DNA of 64,000 nucleotides from JAKAXS01 sp965279065 (GTDB lineage: Bacteria; Pseudomonadota; Alphaproteobacteria; Rhizobiales; Hyphomicrobiaceae), in assembly GCA_965279065.1 (NCBI GenBank), contig OZ257134.1, forward strand, positions 1,364,001 to 1,428,000, written 5' to 3'. The notes under the pieces are model-generated. The model saw only the letters and a program-made list of their open reading frames with translations, was not told where the DNA came from and did no database searches. Numbering within the stretch: the first letter of the stretch is position 1; each line of letters begins with the position of its first letter. This document shows, in pieces, positions 27,618-35,753 of this stretch. Made by a program: the position numbers and the translations under genes.

Positions 27618-29002
27618 GCCGCCGCTCCGGTCGGCCCACCCCGCAGCAGCGCCAGCGGGATCGTCGCGGCGATGCGGACCCCTCCGTTCGCGCGTGCGAT
27701 CACTAGGCTGCCGCCCAACGACCCGATGCGCTCGCGAATGCCGGCAAGGCCATAGCCGGGACTGGCCCGCAGACGCCGCACGTCACCGCCACCGTCGTCT
27801 TCGACGATGACCGCGATGGTGTCGTTGTTGTCGTTGGCAACGCGCAATCTTACCTCGCTCGGGGTGCCGTGGCGGATCGCGTTCGTGATGCACTCCTGTG
27901 CGATCCTGTACACGCCGATACCCACTTGTTTCGGCACTGCGGCCAGCGATCCTCCGAGGCTGAGTTTCACCAGATTGGCGGAAACGGACTGCGTATTGCA
28001 GGTGGCGACCAGTTCGCGCAGGCTGGCTTCCAGGCCGATTTCCTCTATGTTCTGCGTGCGCAATCGCGATAGCGTCTGGCGCAGGGCCAGCATCATGCGC
28101 TGCTGCGCCCGGCAGATGGCCCGCGCGTCGTCCGCCACGTCCGGCCTCCCCGTCGACGTCTTGCTCTCGATCAGCGTCGCTAGCGCCAACGTACCCGTCA
28201 GGCATTGGCCGAATTCGTCGTGCAGGTCGCGCGCCAGCGCCGCGCGCTCGTCCTCCTGAACAGTAAACAGACGTGTCGTCAGTGCGGCTCGTTCGGCCGT
28301 GGTCCGGCGGAGTCGTTGCGCCAGCTCATTGAGCGCCCGCGCGATGTGGTTGAACTCGGCGCTGTGGAACGCCGGCAGCCGCAGATCGTAGTCGCTGGTC
28401 TGCAGTCGGCGCAGGCCGCCGATGATGCTGCGTGCCGGTGTGAGCGCGTGCCCGATCGTCAGCGCGGCCAGCAGCGCAATGGCAGCCGCCATGACGCCTG
28501 CAACGCCGACGACGATCGACACCTGCTGCCAGGCAAGGCGCAAGGCCGCCTCCCTGTCGACGGACGCATAGAAAATGACGGGATTGCTGTCGCCACGCGA
28601 CAGTTCCTGCCGAACCGGAGCTGGCGAAGCGAATACCGCGTCGTTGAGCGCGCGGAACCACTCCGGCGCCGGCCTTCCGATCATGTCGACCTTGGAGCAG
28701 AGTTGCCGCGGTTGGTCGGCGTGCATGGCGAAGGTGATGCAGACCCCCGGAGAGATGATGTTGAGCGTGGGGATCGTCTCCCAATCGGACAATGGAACCA
28801 GCGAGGGCTTCGTCATGCCGTCGCGCCACACCAGCCTGTTCCAGAAAATGGTCTTGAAATGCTGGCCGACACGCTCCGCCGTCGCCGACGTCTCGGTGAC
28901 GATCGTTTGATGCGCATCGACCATGACCCAGCCAGCTGCACCGGCGAGACACAGCATCACAATCGCCAGGATGCGGGCAATCAGCTTGAGAAGCAGGGTC
29001 AC
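27614..29002 (-). CDS. Membrane sensor histidine kinase (HisKA_3 type, possibly MoxY-like)
   Basis: The kinase has 462 residues from a GTG that follows GGAGG by 7 bp. A longer frame to 29098 lacks such support. Membrane helices at residues 7-28 and 161-184 bracket a periplasmic domain of about 130 residues with two cysteines (Cys88, Cys102). HAMP follows. The phospho-acceptor is His261 in EDERAALARDLHDEFGQ, and the ATPase domain has CITNAIRHGTPSEVRL, IVEDDGGGD and GYGLAGIRERIGSLGG. The periplasmic part resembles sensors of the MoxY/LapD type by eye only. Genes for the kinase and its regulator are divergent from a solute symporter. Confidence 0.92.
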   Translation of the reverse strand: MTLLLKLIARILAIVMLCLAGAAGWVMVDAHQTIVTETSATAERVGQHFKTIFWNRLVWRDGMTKPSLVPLSDWETIPTLNIISPGVCITFAMHADQPRQLCSKVDMIGRPAPEWFRALNDAVFASPAPVRQELSRGDSNPVIFYASVDREAALRLAWQQVSIVVGVAGVMAAAIALLAALTIGHALTPARSIIGGLRRLQTSDYDLRLPAFHSAEFNHIARALNELAQRLRRTTAERAALTTRLFTVQEDERAALARDLHDEFGQCLTGTLALATLIESKTSTGRPDVADDARAICRAQQRMMLALRQTLSRLRTQNIEEIGLEASLRELVATCNTQSVSANLVKLSLGGSLAAVPKQVGIGVYRIAQECITNAIRHGTPSEVRLRVANDNNDTIAVIVEDDGGGDVRRLRASPGYGLAGIRERIGSLGGSLVIARANGGVRIAATIPLALLRGGPTGAAA

Positions 29003-29075
29003 GGGGCGCCTCCATCGATCAGACGCTTGAGACTGCCACAGCTTCCCGCCGTTTTCCCCTGCGACGGTAAAAAGT

Positions 29076-29090
29076 CGGGCAAATTGCCCG
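29076..29090. promoter_or_regulatory. Palindrome between the two-component system and the symporter operon
   Basis: CGGGCAA-A-TTGCCCG is a perfect 7-1-7 inverted repeat in the 186-bp divergent spacer. Its place and form fit a binding site for the LuxR-type regulator, but this is inference. It could also be a short terminator-like hairpin without a T run. Confidence 0.4.
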
Positions 29091-29188
29091 GCGCCCACGT
29101 GGCTGATGCCCTTAGACCCCCGGCGGGCTCGTGAAATGCTCGCCCGAAGCCGACACGATCACGGATCGGCAGATCGGGACGACGTCCA

Positions 29189-29392
29189 ATGTTCAAGTGC
29201 TTGCCGCTATTCGTGAGGGTCTGGTTCCTGCTCAATCTCGGCCTGGCGCTCTTCCCGCCGGTGCACTGGGCCGTCAGTGGCCCAGCCGAGGTCGCCGGCA
29301 TGCCTGCCGCGCTCGTCTACATCTACGCCCTCAGCCTATCCACGGCCGCCAGCGTCGTCGTGGCCTACTTCGCCGACCAGGGGGAGGCTTGA
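29189..29392 (+). CDS. Small two-helix membrane protein upstream of the symporter
   Basis: The 67-residue protein is almost entirely hydrophobic, with two predicted membrane helices (VWFLLNLGLALFPPVHWAV and AALVYIYALSLSTAASVVVAYF). It ends with FADQGEA and stops 3 bp before the symporter GTG. Small membrane proteins placed just before sodium/solute symporter genes are known in several families (YhdT next to PanF, for example) and may be accessory subunits. The exact family here is not recognised. Confidence 0.75.
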   Translation: MFKCLPLFVRVWFLLNLGLALFPPVHWAVSGPAEVAGMPAALVYIYALSLSTAASVVVAYFADQGEA

Positions 29393-29395
29393 GCC

Positions 29396-30919
29396 GTGCA
29401 CGAGCTGTTCCTCACGTACGGCGTATTGGCGGTCTTCTTCGCCATAGTCGTGATCATTCTTCAGAAGTCCTACGTCGCCGACCGCGACTTCACCGACTTC
29501 GCCGTCGCTGGCCGCTCGTTCGGCGGCTTCTTCCAGGCCATGGCCTTTCTCAACACCTACCTCCCCGGTTTCGTCTTCCTCGGTTCGGTCGGCTTCATCG
29601 TCAAATCGGGCGTCATCGGTTTTGGCATCTGCTTCTCCACCCTGCTGGCCGCCATCGTGATGTACCTCATGGCCGGACGCGTGTGGACGTGGGGCGCGAG
29701 TCACAATCTGCGGACACAGCCCGATCTTCTCGCGCTGCGCTATGGCAGCCGCGGCGTGCGCATCGTCTCCGCACTCCTCGGAATTTTCGGCCTGTTCCCC
29801 TGGATGGTGCTCGGCATGCAGTCGCTCGGCGCCGTTTTCTACGCGCTCTCGCTTGGCCACCTCAGCTTTACGGCAGCCGTCGTACTGGGCGTCATCGTCA
29901 TGTCCGTACGCCAGGTGTGGACCGTGCGCATGGGCATGCGCGGCATTGTCATCTCCGACGTCTTCCAAGGCATCATCGCCTACTTCCTCGGCAGCGCTTT
30001 GATCCTGGGTCTCATCGTCTGGCTCTACGCCGGCGGCGCAGCACTCGACCAGCTTCCCGCCGACCGCTTTGCCTTCCCGGGACCCGGCTCGCCGAAGCCG
30101 CTGCTGTTCTTCTCGATCGTCAGCCTGTCGCTGCTGAGCAGCCTGTGCTGGCCGGATCTCTTCGTGCGGCTCTACACCGGATCGGGCGTCGAGAGCGTGA
30201 AGCGCTCGTCGGCGTACTGCGGCCCCATCGCCCTCGTGTTCATGTGCGGCCTGGCCTATCTCGCACTGTTGGCCTCCGGCCGCGCCGACGTGGCCGAGAA
30301 CCCAGACGCCGCCTGGTTCACCCTGGCCCTGGCCGCTGGCGGACCGCTTCTGCTGGCCTTCGCCGGACTGACCGTCTTCGCGGCCTCGATGGGCAACATC
30401 GACGCCACCGTCCAGTCGATCGGCGCCCAGGTCGCCAACGATGTGATGAACGCGTTCCGCGGCGGCGGCCGCAAACCCATGAGCGAGCGCGCCCTGATGT
30501 TCGCCTCGCAAGCTGCAATGGCCGTCACCACGGTGGTCTCAGCGTTCATCGCCAGTTTGCCGCTGCCCGCACTATTCACCATTGGCCTGTTCGCCATCCA
30601 GATCATGGTGCAGATCTCGGTTCCGCTCTATCTCGGCATCTTCACGAAGTTCGGTAATGCCCAAGGCGCCATCGGCGGCATGGTCGCCGGCGTCCTCACC
30701 GTCTGCATCTTCCAATTGACGTGGCCGCTGGGCATGCCGTGGGCCTTCGGCTTGACCACCGGAGCCGTAGGCCTCGGCGTGAACCTGCTGGTCTTTGCGT
30801 TGGCGGCCGTCCTCTTGCCGCGCAGCCGGGAGGAGCAGGAGAGGCTCGACAAGCTGTTCGCCGAGACCGGGAAGCCGTCTCAGCACCCCGGCATGCTTCC
30901 AAACCCCATTCAGCCATAA
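29396..30919 (+). CDS. Sodium/solute symporter (SSS family)
   Basis: The 507-residue protein has about 13 hydrophobic helices and the features of the SSS family: DFTDFAVAGRSFGGFFQAM near residue 40, LPGFVFLGSVGFIVKSGV, GRVWTWGASHNLRTQPDLLALRYGS in two parts, and WTVRMGMRGIVISDVFQGII. Such carriers import organic acids, amino acids, urea or similar solutes with sodium. The GTG start lies directly after the small membrane protein gene. The divergent two-component system probably senses the substrate or a related signal. The substrate cannot be read from the sequence. Confidence 0.9.
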   Translation: MHELFLTYGVLAVFFAIVVIILQKSYVADRDFTDFAVAGRSFGGFFQAMAFLNTYLPGFVFLGSVGFIVKSGVIGFGICFSTLLAAIVMYLMAGRVWTWGASHNLRTQPDLLALRYGSRGVRIVSALLGIFGLFPWMVLGMQSLGAVFYALSLGHLSFTAAVVLGVIVMSVRQVWTVRMGMRGIVISDVFQGIIAYFLGSALILGLIVWLYAGGAALDQLPADRFAFPGPGSPKPLLFFSIVSLSLLSSLCWPDLFVRLYTGSGVESVKRSSAYCGPIALVFMCGLAYLALLASGRADVAENPDAAWFTLALAAGGPLLLAFAGLTVFAASMGNIDATVQSIGAQVANDVMNAFRGGGRKPMSERALMFASQAAMAVTTVVSAFIASLPLPALFTIGLFAIQIMVQISVPLYLGIFTKFGNAQGAIGGMVAGVLTVCIFQLTWPLGMPWAFGLTTGAVGLGVNLLVFALAAVLLPRSREEQERLDKLFAETGKPSQHPGMLPNPIQP

Positions 30920-30928
30920 CGGTGCACC

Positions 30929-31756
30929 ATGCATGCGATGCCCCGCAATCCCTGCCGCCGCCTCGTCGTCATGGGCCTCGTCACCATCACCGTGACCACC
31001 ACGGCACCAAACGGATTTCGGGCGCTGGCCGCCGACCTGACAGCCCGGGAGGTCACACAACTGCTCTTCGCCCCCGAAAAGCCGGACGCGACGCGGTTGT
31101 CTGAACGTGACTTGAGCTATCTCGATCTGAGCGGCCTTGACTTCAAGGCCGCATCCTTGCGGGGCGCCAACCTGCACGGCACGATCCTCAGCGACAGCCG
31201 GCTGACCCGGACGGACTTGCGTGGCGCCAATCTCAATCTGACGACACTGACACGCACCGACTTTACCAACGCCAATCTCGAAGGTGCCTCGCTTGTCGGC
31301 ATCGCCTTCACGGCGAGCACCGAGGCGCGACCTCGCGAGACGCCCAAGTTCGCGGGCGCCAATCTCAGATCCGCGCGGCTCCACGCCCGTTTCGACTACA
31401 CCGACTTCAGCGGCGCCGACCTCAGCAATGCAGTATTCGGACCGGAGTATCCGCTGGATGATCGCATGTGGGGTGCCCGTCCGGTGTTCAGCGGAGCCGA
31501 CTTTTCCCGCGCCACGCTCCGCGGTGCCCGCGTCCGCAACACTCTGATGCGCTTCGCCCGCTTCAACGATGCCGACCTGCAAGGCGCCGATTTCTCGCGC
31601 AGCGACCTGTCGAAGGCCGATCTCACCGGCGCCGACGTCTCTGGCGCGGACTTCACGCGCACCAAACTCTACGGCGCACTGCTGACCGGTGTGCGCGGTC
31701 TGGACAGCGCCAAGGGCTTGGACCACGCGATCGACTTTGCCGAAACAATACGCTGA
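30929..31756 (+). CDS. Exported pentapeptide-repeat protein
   Basis: The 275-residue protein has a hydrophobic N-terminal segment (LVVMGLVTITVTTTAP), probably a signal peptide or anchor. Most of the rest is built from A(D/N)LxX pentapeptides: LSYLDLSGLDFKAASLRGAN, LTRTDLRGANLNL, FSGADLSNA and FSRSDLSKADLTGADVSGAD. These coil into a right-handed quadrilateral beta-helix. The interruption at residues 120-190 suggests two coils. It follows the symporter after 9 bp and may be cotranscribed. Its partner is unknown, and a link to gyrase is not implied by the sequence. Confidence 0.85.
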   Translation: MHAMPRNPCRRLVVMGLVTITVTTTAPNGFRALAADLTAREVTQLLFAPEKPDATRLSERDLSYLDLSGLDFKAASLRGANLHGTILSDSRLTRTDLRGANLNLTTLTRTDFTNANLEGASLVGIAFTASTEARPRETPKFAGANLRSARLHARFDYTDFSGADLSNAVFGPEYPLDDRMWGARPVFSGADFSRATLRGARVRNTLMRFARFNDADLQGADFSRSDLSKADLTGADVSGADFTRTKLYGALLTGVRGLDSAKGLDHAIDFAETIR

Positions 31757-31832
31757 AGCCTTTGACCGCCGCTTGAAGTTCGCCACACGCTGCGTGCTAT
31801 AACCCCGCGCGGATCACAGCAAAGAGGATCGC

Positions 31833-32486
31833 ATGGAAACGCTGTACTTCGACGAACACATTGCCCTGCAGGAAGAGTTCGGCACGCGCAAGCTGGCCGA
31901 TATGCTGGATCAGAAGTGGGCGCATCGCGCCATGACGCCCGACGAGCAGGCCTTCGTCGCCTCGCGCGACATGTTCTTCCTGGCCACCGTCGACAAGGAA
32001 GGCCGACCCACCGTCTCCTACAAGGGCGGCCCGCCGGGCCTCGTCAAGATCATCGACGATGAGACGCTGGCGTTCCCCGGCTTCGACGGCAACGGCATGT
32101 TCTACTCGATGGGCAACATCGTCGGCCAAAGTCACGTCGGCCTGCTGTTCATCGATTTCGAGACGCCGCACCGTTTCCGCGTCCAGGGCCGCGCCACGTT
32201 CGCGCGCCAGAGCCCGCTGCTGTCCGAGTGGCATGAAGCCAAGTACGTCGTGACCGTCGCTTGTGACCGCGTCTGGGTGAACTGCCCGCGCTACGTCCAC
32301 AAGCATAAGCGCGTCGAGCAGTCGAAGTACGTGCCGGTCTGCGGCAAGGAAACGCCACTGGCGCTTTGGAAGCGCGCCGACATCGTGCAGGACGTGATCC
32401 AGCCCGGCGAGCGCGCCCAGGCGGAGAAGGAAGGCATCCTCAATCTGCAACAGTACGAAGAGAGGGTGATGCGCGGGGAAGGGTAA
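31833..32486 (+). CDS. Pyridoxamine 5'-phosphate oxidase-family flavin-binding protein
   Basis: The 217-residue protein has the split-barrel fold of the PNPOx-like family. Typical parts are SRDMFFLATVDKEGRPTVSYKGG near residue 47, VKIIDDETLAFPGFDGNGMFYSMGNI, VGLLFIDFETPHRFRVQGRAT and a C-terminal NCPRYVHKHKRVEQSKYVP. Members bind FMN, F420 or haem and include oxidoreductases of unknown substrate. It is not the true PdxH. It is followed within 35 bp by a strong hairpin. Confidence 0.85.
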   Translation: METLYFDEHIALQEEFGTRKLADMLDQKWAHRAMTPDEQAFVASRDMFFLATVDKEGRPTVSYKGGPPGLVKIIDDETLAFPGFDGNGMFYSMGNIVGQSHVGLLFIDFETPHRFRVQGRATFARQSPLLSEWHEAKYVVTVACDRVWVNCPRYVHKHKRVEQSKYVPVCGKETPLALWKRADIVQDVIQPGERAQAEKEGILNLQQYEERVMRGEG

Positions 32487-32519
32487 CTCCACACTCGTTC
32501 AACTAGGCACAGTCGACCA

Positions 32520-32545
32520 AAGGCCCGGGATTTCCCGGGCCTTTG
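32520..32545 (+). terminator. Terminator after the PNPOx-family gene
   Basis: AAGGCCCGGGA and TCCCGGGCCTT pair perfectly around a TT loop, followed by T residues. It resembles, but is not identical to, the CCCGGGA-type hairpins repeated further right. Confidence 0.8.
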
Positions 32546-32623
32546 TCGTGATGCTATTCCTTGGGACCGGTGTCGGGTGATGCGCGACGTGCGTCGACGC
32601 ACGCTTCGCCGTCCCAGTAAGAA

Positions 32624-32705
32624 GAAGCCCGGGATCTCTCCCGGGCTTTTTTGTTTTCCTCGTGTCGTGTTTGTCTCAGCCGCGAGTGCCTGCCACTCCG
32701 CTCGC
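32624..32705. repeat. Terminator-spacer repeat, diverged copy 1
   Basis: A hairpin AGCCCGGGATCTCTCCCGGGCT with six T residues is followed by TTCCTCGTGTCGTG and a region recognisably related to the spacer beside glnA (39596-39835). It marks the left border of the block with the Rieske, PQQ dehydrogenase, arsenic and lectin genes. The rest of the 32487-32904 interval holds no gene. Confidence 0.7.
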
Positions 32706-32809
32706 CGCCAGGAGATTTCCTCGAATTTTTTGCGCGCAAGAGGATGCCCGATGCTCCGGGAACTATTCAGCTTAAAAAAGGGAGGAACAGCCGTGCACAA
32801 TAAATAAGA

Positions 32810-32849
32810 CCACTAGTAGTCTATGGTCTGTAAAACAGACCAGTAGTGG
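32810..32849. promoter_or_regulatory. Nested palindrome upstream of the Rieske gene
   Basis: A perfect inner repeat, TGGTCTGT-AAA-ACAGACCA (32824-32842), lies inside an outer CCACTA...TAGTGG pair (32810-32815 and 32844-32849). The site ends 55 bp before the Rieske start. This form suits a repressor or activator operator. No matching regulator is encoded next to it. Confidence 0.55.
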
Positions 32850-32904
32850 GTTGCGGTTCGAGCTGGTTCGAAATGGCACCGCTGCGCAAAATGTCGGGAA
32901 CGCA

Positions 32905-33507
32905 ATGTCGGAGCAAACAAAGGTCGACGATCGTCAAGGTTCCAGCGACGCAATTGACCGACGTACAGTCGTCCAACGCATCGCCATGTCGGGATGCTGT
33001 ATGATCGCGTCCTCGGCGCTATACGCTTCCGCAGCGGGCGCCGAGCCTAAACGCGTCAAAGTGGAGCCAAACCAGCGCTTCGCGCACATGTCGGGAGAGA
33101 AGGAAGGCAAGCTCGTCTTGCCCGAAGACGTGCAACTCGGCAAACCGCTGTTGGCGTATCCGATGGACGCTGCCACGGACACTGTGTTCGGATCTCGGGC
33201 CAATTTGTTGCTCTTGATGCGGTTGAACGAAGCCGACATCGACGAGACGACAAAGCCGCACGCAGCTCAGGGCATCGTGGCTTACTCGGGTATCTGTACC
33301 CATGAGGGCTGCCCGATCTCGGGTGAACACGAAAACCCGCGCATGGCATTGTGCAACTGCCACGGTTCGACATTCGATCTCGGCAACAACGGGACTGTAA
33401 TCAGAGGGCCAGCGACGCGCCGCCTCGCTCGACTTTCGATAGGGCTTTCCAACGGAACGCTCGTCGTAGCAGGCAAGCTCAACGGTCCGATCGGCCCGCC
33501 TGGATAA
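32905..33507 (+). CDS. Tat-exported Rieske [2Fe-2S] protein
   Basis: The 200-residue protein begins with a twin-arginine signal (IDRRTVVQRIAMSGCCMIAS, Arg19-Arg20). Its C-terminal Rieske domain has ligand pairs Cys131-Thr-His133 and Cys150-x2-His153. The extra Cys136 and Cys152 can form the stabilising disulfide (CTHEGC and CNCHGS). The layout recalls the small subunit of arsenite oxidase and similar periplasmic Rieske electron carriers. A PQQ dehydrogenase follows after 288 bp on the same strand, and an electron-transfer link is plausible but unproven. I chose MSEQTKVDDRQ over a start 18 codons upstream that adds unrelated residues. Confidence 0.9.
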   Translation: MSEQTKVDDRQGSSDAIDRRTVVQRIAMSGCCMIASSALYASAAGAEPKRVKVEPNQRFAHMSGEKEGKLVLPEDVQLGKPLLAYPMDAATDTVFGSRANLLLLMRLNEADIDETTKPHAAQGIVAYSGICTHEGCPISGEHENPRMALCNCHGSTFDLGNNGTVIRGPATRRLARLSIGLSNGTLVVAGKLNGPIGPPG

Positions 33508-33795
33508 GCAGAGGCTATGGGTCGTCCTCCGCGATGCTGGCCGTGATTTCCACCTAACGTCATGTCTGCTCAGCGGCGATTTCTCGTCGCGGTGCAAGGT
33601 CATGATCCCGTTCAAGCCAGTCCAATAGAACGCACGGTTTCTCGCGTAGGCGGTGCCGCTCTAGCTCTGGAGGAACGTCAGGCGCTCAACGACGGTACGC
33701 TCGTCATCACCAATCTTGCACGTGGTTCGCTTGGGCCACGGATCACTGGAGCACGAGTCATCGTGCCCTTTGCAATCACAACTGGAGAAGACGCC

Positions 33796-35526
33796 ATGCA
33801 CGTACGAAAGTCCGTGGTAGCCCTCGCTTTGCTTGCGGCATCCGCAGCACAAGCTGCCGACTACCAGTCAGTTACCGAAGAACGCATGAAAAAGCCTGAG
33901 GCTGAGAACTGGCTTCTCACCAAGGGCAACTATGAGGGCTGGAGCTATACCCCGCTCGACCAGATCACTCCGGAAAACGTGTCGAAGTTGCGGCCGGTGT
34001 GGTCTGCGTCCACGGGCGTGAACTCTGGTCATGAAGCTCCGGCGATCGTCAATGGCAACTACATGTTCGTGGCCACGCCACATAACCAAGTGATCGCTTT
34101 CGATGCCAAAAGCGGAAAGCAGCTGTGGAAGTTTGTGCGCGAAGTTCCTGAAGGTATGGGCGCCCTGCACCGCACCAATCGTGGCGTCGCGCTTTGGGGC
34201 GACAAGGTCTACGTCGGCAGTGTCGACTGCATGTTGATTGCACTTGACGCGAAGACAGGAAAGATCGTTTGGGAGTCCGAGGTCTGCGATTGGGAAACCA
34301 AGAGCGCTTACATCACCTCTGCTCCGCTCGCCGTCAAAGGAAAGATTATCATCGGTCCGTCAGGTGGTGAGTTTGGCGTGCGCGGCTACATTAAGGCATT
34401 CGACGCCGAGACCGGGAAAGAAGTTTGGACGACGTATGCAGTTCCCGCTCCGGGAGAGCCAGGCAGCGAGACTTGGCCTGCGGACGGGAAGTGGAAGGAT
34501 GCTTGGAAGAATGGCGGCGGCACAATGTGGATGCCGGGCAATTACGATTCCAAGAATGACGTGATCTACTGGGGCGTTGGCAACGGCGCGCCATGGATTG
34601 CGGACCAGCGCCCAGGAGACAATCTGTATCTGGCATCGAGCCTCGCGATCAATCCGGACACCGGAAAGATCATCAGTCACTTCCAATATCATTGGAACGA
34701 CGGCTGGGACTGGGCTGCCATGAACGCGCCGACCCTCGTCGACTTCAATAAGGGCGGTAAGAAGGTCAAGGGCCTGATCAGCGCGCAGCGCAACGGCGTT
34801 CTCTACTGGCTGGAACGCGACGACAAAGGCAAAATCACCTTCGATCACGGCGAGAAGTACGTCCATAATAACGTGTTCAAAAGTATCGATCCTAAAACCG
34901 GCCGTCCTTCCTACAATGAAGACGCAATTCCGAGGACCGGCGCGGCCGCAACGTATTGCCCGACACTGTGGGGCGGCAAGGATTGGCCGTACGAAGCTTA
35001 CAGCCCTAAGTCGGGAATGCTCTACATCCCATCCAACGACAACCACTGCAGCACGCTCGAGGGCATCATTCAGCCGATCAAGCCCGGCATCTGGTCAGCG
35101 GGCGTAGACATCAACAAGCTCAACATCAAGCTCGTCGATGGTTGGAAGCACATCGGCGCCATACAGGCGTGGAGCGTCGATGATCGTAAGAAAGTCTGGG
35201 AAAACAAGTTCGCGCATTCCTGGAACTGGGGTTCGATCATGACGAGCGCGGGTGGCGTCATTTTCTCTGGCGGCACTAATGATCGCATGTTCCGCGCCTA
35301 TGACGAAAAGACCGGAAAGCAGCTCTGGGAGTTTCCGACACCGTCGGGCATCATTTCGCCGCCGAGCTCATTCTCGATCGACGGCAAGCAGTACATTGCC
35401 GTCGTTTCGGGTTGGGGTGTGGATTCTGCATGGGTGCAAGGCAAGATGCATGACCTCGCCGGCTGGGAAAAGGTTGTGCCCGAAGGCGGCACTGTTTGGG
35501 TCTTCGCCCTTCCGGACAAGGGTTGA
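33796..35526 (+). CDS. Periplasmic PQQ-dependent (quinoprotein) dehydrogenase
   Basis: The 576-residue protein has a signal peptide (SVVALALLAASAAQA-AD) and an eight-bladed quinoprotein propeller with repeated tryptophan-docking motifs (AFDAKSGKQLWKF, ALDAKTGKIVWE, AFDAETGKEVWTT, AYDEKTGKQLWEF). The proposed catalytic aspartate is Asp305 in NDGWDWAAMN. Position +2 is Ala, not the Asp that marks lanthanide-dependent XoxF/PedH enzymes, so calcium is the likely metal. No cytochrome c domain is fused. GGAGAAG precedes the ATG at 33796, whereas the open frame reaches back 78 codons with no signal-like sequence. The substrate, probably an alcohol, cannot be named. Confidence 0.92.
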   Translation: MHVRKSVVALALLAASAAQAADYQSVTEERMKKPEAENWLLTKGNYEGWSYTPLDQITPENVSKLRPVWSASTGVNSGHEAPAIVNGNYMFVATPHNQVIAFDAKSGKQLWKFVREVPEGMGALHRTNRGVALWGDKVYVGSVDCMLIALDAKTGKIVWESEVCDWETKSAYITSAPLAVKGKIIIGPSGGEFGVRGYIKAFDAETGKEVWTTYAVPAPGEPGSETWPADGKWKDAWKNGGGTMWMPGNYDSKNDVIYWGVGNGAPWIADQRPGDNLYLASSLAINPDTGKIISHFQYHWNDGWDWAAMNAPTLVDFNKGGKKVKGLISAQRNGVLYWLERDDKGKITFDHGEKYVHNNVFKSIDPKTGRPSYNEDAIPRTGAAATYCPTLWGGKDWPYEAYSPKSGMLYIPSNDNHCSTLEGIIQPIKPGIWSAGVDINKLNIKLVDGWKHIGAIQAWSVDDRKKVWENKFAHSWNWGSIMTSAGGVIFSGGTNDRMFRAYDEKTGKQLWEFPTPSGIISPPSSFSIDGKQYIAVVSGWGVDSAWVQGKMHDLAGWEKVVPEGGTVWVFALPDKG

Positions 35527-35622
35527 GGCGACTTCCGAGGCGGCCGCGAATACCGCGCTGTGGCTGCCGCATTGAGCCGGAACTTAGTTTAGAGCGCTGA
35601 GTTTTTGCAGTGACAGAAAGCG

Positions 35623-35727
35623 AAGCCCGGGATTGCTCCCGGGCTTCTTCGTTTCCCTCATGTTACGTTTGGTCAAGCCGCGCTTGGCGGCCGGCTCCGC
35701 GGAGCGGAGTCGCCAAGCGCAGACTAA
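35623..35727. repeat. Terminator-spacer repeat, copy 2
   Basis: The hairpin AGCCCGGGATTGCTCCCGGGCT leads into TTCGTTTCCCTCATGTTACG and then the inverted repeat CGCTTGGCG...CGCCAAGCG (35681-35719). All parts match the copies beside glnA. It lies between the convergent PQQ dehydrogenase and arsH genes and can end both transcripts. Confidence 0.85.
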
Positions 35728-35753
35728 AGAGCACAATTCCGACGCCACGGCTG

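Noticed and set aside
32740..32807. A short frame ending TAVHNK with a good ribosome-binding site before GTG
   Set aside because: From the GTG it encodes only about four residues. The longer frame is random in composition.
33562..33795. A longer N-terminus for the PQQ dehydrogenase
   Set aside because: The extra 78 codons would bury the signal peptide inside the protein. GGAGAAG sits before the ATG at 33796.
33796..35526. Methanol dehydrogenase (MxaF or XoxF) as the specific identity
   Set aside because: There is no adjacent vicinal disulfide Cys-Cys, no mxaJ/G/I or cytochrome gene nearby, and the metal-site pattern differs from XoxF.
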